In this document: positions 25,469 through 32,945 of the stretch, piece after piece | Position numbering within the stretch: the stretch's first letter is position 1 | Layout: each line of letters starts with the position of its first letter | Program-made: the position numbers and the translations under genes | Origin: an uncultured Ruminococcus sp. | GTDB lineage: Bacteria; Bacillota; Clostridia; UBA1212 | DNA: 64,000 nucleotides | Direction of reading: 5' to 3' | Assembly: GCA_902792515.1 (NCBI GenBank) | Contig: CADAZX010000027.1 | Coordinates: 1-64,000, forward strand | The notes under the pieces: model-generated | The model's database searches: none | What the model was told of the DNA's origin: nothing | What the model saw: the letters and a program-made list of their open reading frames with translations, nothing else

Positions 25469-26695
25469 TCAGAAACCGTATTTGGCGCACATAAACTGGT
25501 AGACGCCGGCGGTCCAGCCGAGCATTTTCGGCGTTCTGTACTCGTTCGTGACGGAGACCTCGGCGGTGCGGGCGTCGTATTTTTCCCAGAGGAAGCCGGT
25601 TTTTTCGAAAATGCCGGTGACGGTCTCGACGTATTTAAAGGCGATCCTGCGCGCGTCGTCGGGAAGGCCGGCGTTTTCGAGCGCGGCGACCGTGAAGTAG
25701 ACGTTGGAGGGCCACATCGCGGGGAAGTCCCACTGGAGGTAGGCTGCGCCGGGACGCTCGTTGCAGGTCGCGATACCGTGCGGGAGCTCAAGCTTTTCGA
25801 GAAGCCTGAGGGCGCCGTCTGCGTCGTTGGAAATTCCCGAAAAATAGGGATAAAACGAGGCGACCGAGCACACACCGGAGAACTCTTTCCGCACGAAGTT
25901 GTAGTCGAGATAAAGGCCGGTAGCGGGGTCGTGAAGATACTTTTCGACGAGATTTTTGCGCTCGGAGGCGATTTCCGCCATCGCGTCGGCGTCGTCGTCA
26001 CGGCCGATTTCCCGGAGCATGAAGGACAGCTTGAGCTCTGCGTCGTAGAGCAGGCAGTTCAGGTCGAGGTGGATGAACTCGTCGGTGCGGAACCGGCCCT
26101 CGGGAGTGTCAAAACGGGGGTTGAAGTCCCAGCCGCTCTCGGCGATCGCAAACAGGTTGCGTGTCATGCGAATGACGTCCTCGCGCTTTTCGGGAACGGG
26201 CTCGCCGACCCTTTCGAAAAGCCAGGTGTTGCCGAGAAGCTCATCGTCCGTCAGGGCGGTGCTGTAGGCGCAGAGGCCGCACGGGAGAGTGCGTTTTGTG
26301 ACGAAAAAGTCGTGCTCTTTGAGGAGCGCGTCGACGTAGCGGAGGATGACCGCCTTGTCGCCCGTCGTTTTATACAGGTCGAAAACGCCGCGCGTGAAAA
26401 GGGGCGGCTGGCTGCGGTCGGTGATGTGGTTGGCGTTCGGAACGTACCCGAGCAGGCCGACGAAAAATTTCATGACGTCGAGGTTGCTCTCGGCCTGTTC
26501 CTCGCGGCCGGCCAGAATGAGACCGATGTTGTGGAAATACGTGTCCCAGTAGTAGAAATCCGTGAACGTGTCCTCGGCGTCGGGAACCGTGAACGGATAA
26601 GGAATCCGGATGTTCCCGTGGATGACGTCGTCCGGCTGCCGGATCGTTTTTGCCCAGTTTGAATTGATGTAGTCGAGTACTTTTTTCGTGTCCAT
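25469..26695 (-). CDS. trehalase-like glycoside hydrolase (GH37)
   Basis: 408 aa from ATG 26695 (GGAGGG upstream), with no signal peptide, so cytoplasmic. GH37 signatures are DTFTDFYYWDTYF near residue 40, ANHITDRSQPP near 90, AESGWDFNPRF (catalytic Asp) and QWDFPAMWPS near 310. FLWEKYDAR near the C-terminus carries the catalytic Glu. Expected reaction: hydrolysis of alpha,alpha-trehalose or a related alpha-glucoside to glucose. It is shorter than periplasmic TreA (about 560 aa). A perfectly spaced promoter sits at 26751-26779, divergent from the NAGPA-like gene. Confidence 0.87.
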   Translation of the reverse strand: MDTKKVLDYINSNWAKTIRQPDDVIHGNIRIPYPFTVPDAEDTFTDFYYWDTYFHNIGLILAGREEQAESNLDVMKFFVGLLGYVPNANHITDRSQPPLFTRGVFDLYKTTGDKAVILRYVDALLKEHDFFVTKRTLPCGLCAYSTALTDDELLGNTWLFERVGEPVPEKREDVIRMTRNLFAIAESGWDFNPRFDTPEGRFRTDEFIHLDLNCLLYDAELKLSFMLREIGRDDDADAMAEIASERKNLVEKYLHDPATGLYLDYNFVRKEFSGVCSVASFYPYFSGISNDADGALRLLEKLELPHGIATCNERPGAAYLQWDFPAMWPSNVYFTVAALENAGLPDDARRIAFKYVETVTGIFEKTGFLWEKYDARTAEVSVTNEYRTPKMLGWTAGVYQFMCAKYGF

Positions 26696-26750
26696 ATTCC
26701 CTCCGGTTACTGTATTCGAAAATTTTCGAAAAAATCTGTTTTCCGTTCCT

Positions 26751-26779
26751 ATTATACCCTGTTTTTGCGTTTTCTTCAA
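26751..26779 (-). promoter_or_regulatory. sigma-A promoter of the trehalase operon
   Basis: Minus-strand TTGAAG (26779-26774) and TATAAT (26756-26751), 17-bp spacer. Confidence 0.75.
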
Positions 26780-26880
26780 GCCGTCAGGGCGGTCCGGAAC
26801 CACGGCCCGGAACCTTGTCCGGAACCATGGACATACTATGGACATACCATGGACAAACCTGCGGCGAAACAGCTGAAAAG

Positions 26881-26909
26881 TTGACACCCTTATAAAGGGG
26901 TGGTATAAT
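26881..26909 (+). promoter_or_regulatory. consensus sigma-A promoter of the envelope cluster
   Basis: TTGACA (26881-26886), 17 bp, TATAAT (26904-26909); both hexamers are perfect. It precedes GGGAGG and the ATG at 26935, so the mRNA leader is only about 20 nt. A strong constitutive promoter is predicted. Confidence 0.85.
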
Positions 26910-26934
26910 CGGGCGCGGGAGGTGCCTCTCGAAA

Positions 26935-28074
26935 ATGAAGAACAGGGCGAAGTTTTTTACAACGATATACATAATACCGTGCGTCGCGATTGCGCTTCTT
27001 TTCATGCTCGATTTTTTTGTGATTCCGACTGAGGAGATTGTAAGTCCCGAGCAGATTTTGATGAGCACGCCGGCGCGGACGGAAATGCCTGCCGGAAACG
27101 AGACGAAAAAACCTGAAGAAACCGGAACGGACGATATGACGCCGGAAGCGACGCCGACCCTCGAGGTTACCGAAAACCCGGAGGGTGACGCGACCGGAAC
27201 ACCCGATGGTGAAGCGACGGAAACACCGGTTTACGAAGAAACCGGCACGCCGGCCACGACTCCTACAGCGACTCCGACCCCGGCTCCGACAGAGACTCCG
27301 ACACCGGGACCCACCGAAGTGCCCGAGGTAATTTTGACCGACAACGAGTACCACAACGGCGAGGTCGACATCGTGATCACGAAATACCGCGAGCACCACA
27401 CCGACATTTACGTCGCCGACATAAAGGTGAAAAACGCCTACTTGCTGAGGGCGGCGTTCGCGAAAAACAAATTCGGTAAAAACATTATCGAAACCACGTC
27501 GCAGCAGGCGAAAAACAACCACGCGATCCTCGCGATAAACGGGGATTTTTACGGGAAACGCGAAAACGGCTACATAATCAGAAACGGAGAGGTGTGGCGG
27601 AAGACGGTTTCGCTGCGGAACGAGAGGAACACGTATCAGGACCTTGCGGTTTTGCAGGACGGTTCGTTAGTGAGCTTCGACGAGAAAAAGACCGACATTT
27701 ACGAGGTGATCTCGTGGGCGCCGTGGCAGGTGTTTTCGTTCGGGCCGGCCATCATCAGGAACGGTGAGATCTCGGTTGGCGCCAACGACGACGTGCTGAA
27801 CCACCTGGCGAGCAACCCGCGGACCGTGATCGCGCAGATCGAGCCGCTGCACTACCTTTTCGTGGTCAGCGACGGCAGAACGGCCGAAAGCGACGGACTC
27901 TCGCTTCTCGAGATGGCGGAGTTTCTGAAGCCGCTCGGCGTTACGGAGGCGTACAATTTCGACGGCGGCGGGTCGACCGCAATGTATTTTAACGGAAAAA
28001 TCATCAACAAACCCGTGAACAGCGGGCGTATTACGGAAAGGTTCGTGAGCGACATTGTCTACATACCTGAATAG
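26935..28074 (+). CDS. phosphodiester glycosidase (NAGPA-like) surface protein
   Basis: 379 aa. An N-terminal signal anchor (about residues 8-29) is followed by a Thr/Pro/Glu stalk of about 90 residues (TATPTPAPTETPTPGPTE). The NAGPA domain (PF09992 type) covers about 140-379: HAILAINGDFYGKRENG, AVLQDGSLVSF, FVVSDGRTAESDGLSLLEMAEFL-type blocks, NFDGGGSTAMYFNG and the terminal SDIVYIPE. Bacterial members act on phosphodiester-linked sugars in exopolysaccharide or teichoic-acid-type polymers. It overlaps the next gene and leads a three-gene cluster. Confidence 0.87.
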   Translation: MKNRAKFFTTIYIIPCVAIALLFMLDFFVIPTEEIVSPEQILMSTPARTEMPAGNETKKPEETGTDDMTPEATPTLEVTENPEGDATGTPDGEATETPVYEETGTPATTPTATPTPAPTETPTPGPTEVPEVILTDNEYHNGEVDIVITKYREHHTDIYVADIKVKNAYLLRAAFAKNKFGKNIIETTSQQAKNNHAILAINGDFYGKRENGYIIRNGEVWRKTVSLRNERNTYQDLAVLQDGSLVSFDEKKTDIYEVISWAPWQVFSFGPAIIRNGEISVGANDDVLNHLASNPRTVIAQIEPLHYLFVVSDGRTAESDGLSLLEMAEFLKPLGVTEAYNFDGGGSTAMYFNGKIINKPVNSGRITERFVSDIVYIPE

Positions 28075-28468
28075 AGCCAAAATCGGATATTTGGTGATGA
28101 CGGCGGTGTGCGTGATTTTCGCGGTGATCTACGAAATTTTCGGGCATGAAGTGTATTCGTGGCGGATCCGGCTGCTTTTCGTGATCCCGCTCGCGATGTT
28201 CGTGCTTTTCGCGGCGCTGAAAAAACGGTCGCTGAAAAGCCGGAAATGGGAGGAGTTCCTGCCGGCTATTACGATGCTCAGGCTGCTTGCGGCGTCGGAA
28301 ATCGCGCGGAACGCGTTCATCGGGATCGTTACCGTGTACGGGACGGCGTCTTCTAAGGTGATGATTTTGTACGTGATTTCGGCAATTCTTTTGTTCTCGA
28401 CGGTCGCGTTGACGGTTGCGTGCGCGCTGAAGGCCAGGGAACTTGGAGTCGGGGGTGACACGGAATGA
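28055..28468 (+). CDS. small four-helix membrane protein
   Basis: Up to 137 aa. Four hydrophobic segments are predicted, the first being IGYLVMTAVCVIFAVIYEIF. The start is uncertain: TTG 28055 keeps a full first helix and overlaps the previous gene by 20 bp, while ATG 28097 would trim it to about 15 residues; neither has a clear ribosome-binding site. The end overlaps the PIG-L gene in an ATGA, so it is translated with its neighbours. No family is recognised. It may support the flanking surface enzymes. Confidence 0.6.
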   Translation: MSTYLNRAKIGYLVMTAVCVIFAVIYEIFGHEVYSWRIRLLFVIPLAMFVLFAALKKRSLKSRKWEEFLPAITMLRLLAASEIARNAFIGIVTVYGTASSKVMILYVISAILLFSTVALTVACALKARELGVGGDTE

Positions 28469-30471
28469 AAATGAAAAAAATGCTTTTGCTGCTGACTGCG
28501 GCCGTGATTCTGCCCATGGCGATGCTTGCTCATGTTCCCGAGGTGTTCGCGGAGGGCGGCGTGACGACGGTCACGCTTTATAAAAAGTACTCCGACCGCG
28601 GGGTGTTTTCGAAATACGGCGAGACGTTCAAGTCCGAGTGGCGGACAGGCAGCGACATTACGAGCATCTACCCGATCGCGTCAACCGCGCAGGAGATCAA
28701 AATCGAAGGCAGGCACTATCAGGATGTCTGGAAAGAGGCCTGGAACGCGTTCGACGGCAGCTCTTCGTGCAAAATTTGCTACCGCGTGCGGTTCGGGACG
28801 TCGGACGGAAAGAATTTTGACAAGATGATCATGAAGCCCGGCGACGAGCTTGACTACAGGGAGTACCTCGAAAATTACATTTACGACGACATCAGGGTCG
28901 AAAAGGGCGTCTGGTATTCCCACCTGGAACCGGACGAGACCGGCGACCTCACGCTCTCGTCGATGAAGGTCACCGCGGGCGAAAAGGTCGACTTCATCAA
29001 CACGCCTGTTAAAATTACCGCGTGCGTCTACAAAAGCGCGGCGGATTTTGACGGAAACGGCTTCTACACGGGGAGCGTGTCGGACACTGTGACGCTTGTG
29101 AGAAGCGCGGCCTCTCTTGGCGTGAACGTGGACAGCGGCGGGGCCAACCTTCCGCTTCTCAGAGACAGGGACGACTACACCGGATACGGTTTTGACGCCG
29201 GCGAGACGGTAACGGTGAGATCCGAGCGGCCGGTGGCGGGCCTTTACATCCAGTGGGACGGATCCGTGAAGGAGTGGACGCTCACGTACGACGGAAAGAA
29301 TGCGACCTTCGGCAAAAACGGTTTTCTCCACGAATACGTGGAAATTCCCGGCGGCGCGAAGGAGTGCACGATAAATATTCCCGCGACCACGCGCATCTGC
29401 GAGATCTACGCGTTCTCGGAGGGCGAGCTTCCCGACTGGGTGCAGCGGTGGGAAAAACCGCTCGACAGGGCCGATCTGCTTGTATTTTCGACCCACGCTG
29501 ACGACGAAGTGCTCTTTTTCGGCGGCGCGATCACGCTCTACTGTGCGCTCGGCTACAAAACGCAGGTCGTTTACATGTGCAATTACTGGAACGGCGAAAA
29601 GACGCGCGAGCACGAAAAGCTGGACGGTCTCTGGACGATGGGCGTGCGCAACTACCCGGTGAACATGGACTTCGACGACCACTACGCGGAGAGCCTCGAG
29701 TATGCGAAAACCATCTATAATTACGAAAAACTGACCGCGGCGGTGGCGGAAAATATCAGGCGCTTCAAGCCCCAGGTCATCGTGAGCCACGACATCAACG
29801 GTGAGTACGGCCACGGCGGCCACATCATTCTCTGCGCGGCCTTGAGGGAGGCGGTGGAGAAAACTGCCGACGCCGCTGCGTGGAAGGAATCCTCAGACAA
29901 ATACGGAACCTGGGACGTTCCGAAGACGTACCTCCACCTCTACGGCGAAAACAAACTCCGCCTCGACCTCCGCCAAAGCATGGACGTTTTGAACGGTTTG
30001 ACGCCTCTCGAGGTCGAAAAGAACGCGTACCTCAAGCACGAGTCGCAGCAGTGGACGTGGTTCTACGTCGACGACGAGTATCAGTACAGCTGCGCCGACT
30101 TCGGTCTTTACCGCACGACCGTCGGCAATGACTCCGGCAAAAACGACATGATGGAAAATATCGTCTCCTACGAGGAGCAGCAACGGACTCCTGAACCGAC
30201 CCCGGAACCGACTCCCACGCCCGAATCGGGAGAGACGTCAGTTCCGGGAACGGCCACGCCGGAAGAGAACCCGACCGAAACTCTAACGGAAATTCCGGCC
30301 GAAACCCCGGATGCAACACCCGAAGGCGGAAAAACCGATCCGGACAAAGGGACAAAAAACAACGTCGGAAGAATCATTCTCGGCATCGTGCTGCTGCTCG
30401 CAGCCGCCGCGCTGTTCTTCTTCGTGCTTGTCCCGCTCATGAGCAAAATGTTGAACAGGAAAAGGAAATAA
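28465..30471 (+). CDS. PIG-L family deacetylase, membrane-anchored
   Basis: 668 aa. Cleavable signal (about 1-30, ending VFAE), then a beta-rich region (about 35-330). The PIG-L domain starts at LLVFSTHADDEVLFFGGA (about residue 340); the zinc-binding block is HADDE rather than the usual HPDDE. GEYGHGGHIIL near 445 supplies the third zinc ligand. A Pro/Thr/Glu stalk (570-625), one membrane helix and KRK end the protein, placing the enzyme outside. PIG-L enzymes remove acetyl groups from GlcNAc-type sugars. Co-translation with a phosphodiester glycosidase suggests surface polymer editing. Confidence 0.88.
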   Translation: MKMKKMLLLLTAAVILPMAMLAHVPEVFAEGGVTTVTLYKKYSDRGVFSKYGETFKSEWRTGSDITSIYPIASTAQEIKIEGRHYQDVWKEAWNAFDGSSSCKICYRVRFGTSDGKNFDKMIMKPGDELDYREYLENYIYDDIRVEKGVWYSHLEPDETGDLTLSSMKVTAGEKVDFINTPVKITACVYKSAADFDGNGFYTGSVSDTVTLVRSAASLGVNVDSGGANLPLLRDRDDYTGYGFDAGETVTVRSERPVAGLYIQWDGSVKEWTLTYDGKNATFGKNGFLHEYVEIPGGAKECTINIPATTRICEIYAFSEGELPDWVQRWEKPLDRADLLVFSTHADDEVLFFGGAITLYCALGYKTQVVYMCNYWNGEKTREHEKLDGLWTMGVRNYPVNMDFDDHYAESLEYAKTIYNYEKLTAAVAENIRRFKPQVIVSHDINGEYGHGGHIILCAALREAVEKTADAAAWKESSDKYGTWDVPKTYLHLYGENKLRLDLRQSMDVLNGLTPLEVEKNAYLKHESQQWTWFYVDDEYQYSCADFGLYRTTVGNDSGKNDMMENIVSYEEQQRTPEPTPEPTPTPESGETSVPGTATPEENPTETLTEIPAETPDATPEGGKTDPDKGTKNNVGRIILGIVLLLAAAALFFFVLVPLMSKMLNRKRK

Positions 30472-30560
30472 GTGAAGGATAAGGGTGATAGTTTCACGGA
30501 GTTGTGATAAAGCAAATAACCGCAAACCCTGTTTTTACTTGTGTTTTTCGCAAAAAGATA

Positions 30561-30589
30561 TAGACACTGTCTCCGGTTTGGAGTACAAT
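30561..30589 (+). promoter_or_regulatory. promoter of candidate small RNA
   Basis: TAGACA (30561-30566), 17 bp, TACAAT (30584-30589). It lies between two convergent protein genes and serves no open frame, so a non-coding transcript is implied. Confidence 0.55.
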
Positions 30590-30595
30590 TTAACT

Positions 30596-30653
30596 GACAG
30601 AGCCCACCACGCATAAGGCGGAAACGTACTGCGGACCATGGTGGGACTTTTTT
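30596..30653 (+). ncRNA. candidate small RNA with terminator hairpin
   Basis: From the promoter at 30561-30589 a transcript of about 58 nt would end at TTTTTT (30648-30653). CCCACCA (30603-30609) pairs with TGGTGGG (30639-30645), and directly inside it CGCA (30610-30613) pairs with TGCG (30630-30633), leaving a 16-nt loop and a 5-nt bulge. No known family is recognised. It runs toward the 3' end of the cotH-like gene. A second plus-strand hairpin with T-run (AGCCGCCTG paired with CAGGCGGCT, 30729-30752) sits inside the coding end of that gene and could terminate read-through. Confidence 0.45.
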
Positions 30654-30712
30654 ACCTTTGTGGGCCTTAAACGTATCGATTTAAGAATGCATTGACATAT
30701 AAAGAACAGATT

Positions 30713-32416
30713 TCAACCGTTCACACCAAGCCGCCTGTCGATCCAGGCGGCTCTTTTCGTTATGAACTCTCTTACGTATTGAACCTGCTTTTCGTATGTG
30801 TTGTAGACCGTGTAGTCGACCGTTCCCTCGCCGACCTGTTTTGTGAGGATGTCCCACACCTCGAAGTTGGCGTCGGCGGATTCCTTCACGAGCGCGTACT
30901 GCGTGTCGATGGTCGCGTAAGCGGTGTCGAGCAGCTCCTGCCTTTTTTCGAGCCAGCGCGCCTTGACTTTTTCCATAAATTTCGCGTCTTTAATGAGGTA
31001 CGTCGTCCACGTGTCGTTTACGAGCCAGTAAGTCGCCTCCGCGGTCGCCCAGCCGTCGTATCCGGGAATGTCGCCGCTGTGGTTGCCGAATGCCATGTCA
31101 AAATCCCAGACCGGGCCCATGATGAGCTTGCCGCCCTCGGGCTTGTACATGTAGCAGCTGCGGTAGAAGCCCATTTCGGTGTTGTTGGTGAGCTCGGCGA
31201 TGATGAACCAGTCGACCATGCTGTCGACGTCTAGGTATTTTTCGTAGCCTTCGCCGGCCAGAATCGCCTGCTCGGTCTTCTTGATGTAGTCTTTTATGTA
31301 GAGTATTTCCGGAGAATTCGCCGCGGGAATGTCGGGTTCCTTGACGAAAAGCCTGATGATGACGTCGGTGTCGAAATAGTCGCGGTCGCGCACGTAGGGC
31401 TGCGAGTAGTCCCAGCCAATCTCGATCATGAAGCCGGGCTCTGCAGGGTTCGAGCCGTTGTAGATGTCGACCTTGTTTTTGGCCTCCTCGATCTTGTCGG
31501 CAACCGTGTACACGCCGAGATATTTTCCGTTCAGGAAAAAATCGACGAGAATGTGCGTCGGCGTGTAGTAGAGGTATTCCATCCGCGCAGCCATGCTGTG
31601 GGCGACGACGTTCCTGATCAGGGACTTGTCGAAGTAGGTCGAAACAATGACCCAGTCGCGGTTCGAGCGGAGGCCCAGAACGGAGGCCTTTTCGTCGAGT
31701 TTGATCCGGTAGGAACGCTTGTCAGTCATCGACCAGGAGGCGTTCCCGCGGCCGCGGATCTTAAGCGCCGCGCCGTTTATGTTTTTGCCGTAGTAGCCCT
31801 CGGCGTTGTCGCTGTTCACGTAGATTTTTCCGGAAACGTACTCGGTCCGGCTCTCGACCGGTGCGTCCGAGTAGACGGAAACGACGGGAATGTTCTTGGC
31901 GGCCGGCCGGCAGGTGAAAACGTAATCCTTCGTGAGGCCGTTTTCGTCGGTTATTTTGACCGGATACGTCTGCCAGGGAACGAGTTTTTCGGCCTGAAAA
32001 TCGGCTTTCGCGACGTTTTCGCCGTCAAAAACGACCTTAAGCGACGCAATCTGCGACTCGTTCGCGGTGTAGGGGTACTCGGCGAGGATGAGGTTTTCTT
32101 TGACTGTTACGGTGACTTTTGAAGAGCCTTCGCCCGTGACGTAAGGTTTTAGCACCGCATTGTAGGAGGGTTCGGGGGAGGGGGTGGGGCCGGCAGGTGT
32201 TCCCGCGGGCTCCGCCGTCGCGTTTTCTGAGGGGGTGTTTTCTGCGGGCGTGTTTGCCGCGGTTTCGGGCGTTTCTCCTTGCGGCTGAGTGGGTGCGGGC
32301 GTCCTCTCCGGGCCGGGCCCGGGTGTGCGTGTGACGGAAAGATACGCAATGATGCCTGCGAGAACAATAATCACCAGCAGCATAACGGGTATGAGCTTTT
32401 TCATGAATTTAACCAT
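30713..32416 (-). CDS. CotH-like protein kinase family surface protein
   Basis: 567 aa from ATG 32416 (GGAGG nine bases upstream). A signal anchor (about 6-26) is followed by a Pro/Thr/Glu-rich stalk (to about 85) and a small beta domain. The CotH domain begins near residue 215: KIRGRGNASWSMTDKRSYRI, RNDWVI-type SNRDWVIVSTYFDKSLIRN, LGVYTVADKIE and PVWDFDMAFGN, the metal-binding DFD. Bacillus CotH phosphorylates spore-coat proteins; here the protein is extracellular and its substrate unknown. It faces the NAGPA/PIG-L cluster. Confidence 0.87.
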   Translation of the reverse strand: MVKFMKKLIPVMLLVIIVLAGIIAYLSVTRTPGPGPERTPAPTQPQGETPETAANTPAENTPSENATAEPAGTPAGPTPSPEPSYNAVLKPYVTGEGSSKVTVTVKENLILAEYPYTANESQIASLKVVFDGENVAKADFQAEKLVPWQTYPVKITDENGLTKDYVFTCRPAAKNIPVVSVYSDAPVESRTEYVSGKIYVNSDNAEGYYGKNINGAALKIRGRGNASWSMTDKRSYRIKLDEKASVLGLRSNRDWVIVSTYFDKSLIRNVVAHSMAARMEYLYYTPTHILVDFFLNGKYLGVYTVADKIEEAKNKVDIYNGSNPAEPGFMIEIGWDYSQPYVRDRDYFDTDVIIRLFVKEPDIPAANSPEILYIKDYIKKTEQAILAGEGYEKYLDVDSMVDWFIIAELTNNTEMGFYRSCYMYKPEGGKLIMGPVWDFDMAFGNHSGDIPGYDGWATAEATYWLVNDTWTTYLIKDAKFMEKVKARWLEKRQELLDTAYATIDTQYALVKESADANFEVWDILTKQVGEGTVDYTVYNTYEKQVQYVREFITKRAAWIDRRLGVNG

Positions 32417-32437
32417 CGCGAGGCACCTCCGGCATAT

Positions 32438-32466
32438 ATTGTAAATGTTTTTTGGCCGCGGGTCAA
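32438..32466 (-). promoter_or_regulatory. sigma-A promoter of the cotH-like gene
   Basis: Minus-strand TTGACC (32466-32461) and TACAAT (32443-32438), 17-bp spacer, directly before the ribosome-binding site. Confidence 0.7.
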
Positions 32467-32559
32467 TCGAAGATTGAAGGAACGGAGCATGGTTTCGCAC
32501 GGGTGCGCGTCTTTTTAAGCCGCGGAAAATATAAAAGAAGATTGAAAAAACGATTTTTG

Positions 32560-32587
32560 TTGACAAAAAGAATTATCGTGGTACAAT
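32560..32587 (+). promoter_or_regulatory. clpB promoter
   Basis: TTGACA (32560-32565), 16 bp, TACAAT (32582-32587). Start near 32594, inside the CtsR site, leaving a leader of about 350 nt that contains a repeat array. Confidence 0.75.
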
Positions 32588-32599
32588 AATACTGCTGAA

Positions 32600-32623
32600 A
32601 GTCAAAGATGGTCAAAGTCAAAC
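32600..32623 (+). promoter_or_regulatory. CtsR-type operator in the clpB leader
   Basis: AGTCAAA-GAT-GGTCAAA (32600-32616) fits the published CtsR heptad direct repeat (A/G)GTCAAA-NAN-(A/G)GTCAAA exactly, and a third half-site GTCAAAC follows at 32617-32623. It sits just after the predicted transcription start, so bound repressor would block clpB until heat stress. Confidence 0.8.
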
Positions 32624-32692
32624 TTTTGACGTGCGCGACTGATTGACCGGACGTGACCGGAGGCGAAAACTGCGGGCGGCAGGCGAGTAGGC

Positions 32693-32850
32693 GGGGATTT
32701 CCCGGGAATACGGTGGATTTTCCGGACCCGGGACCGCGGAGAAACCACAAAAGGTGGATTTTCCAACGGAAAGTATTGGAGAAACCACAACCGGTGGATT
32801 TTCCAACGGAAAGTATCGGAGAAACCACAACCGGTGGATTTTCCAACACG
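32693..32850 (+). repeat. 20/40-bp array in the clpB leader
   Basis: Four forward half-units GGTGGATTTTCC (32710, 32751, 32791, 32831) alternate with three inverted ones (GGAGAAACCAC), giving three 40-bp hairpin units. A GGGATTTCCCGGGAAT word at 32694-32709 opens the array. All of it is downstream of the promoter, so it is transcribed ahead of clpB. Confidence 0.85.
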
Positions 32851-32945
32851 GAGTCCCGGCAGCCGCGTAAAACCGGAACGCGCCCGCAAAACAAGCAAAA
32901 AAACTAAAACAAAACGCAAAACAAACAGGTAAAGGGGGCATTAAA

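Noticed and set aside
30692-31234. 180-codon plus-strand frame
   Set aside because: Antisense to the end of the cotH-like gene; no supporting signal.
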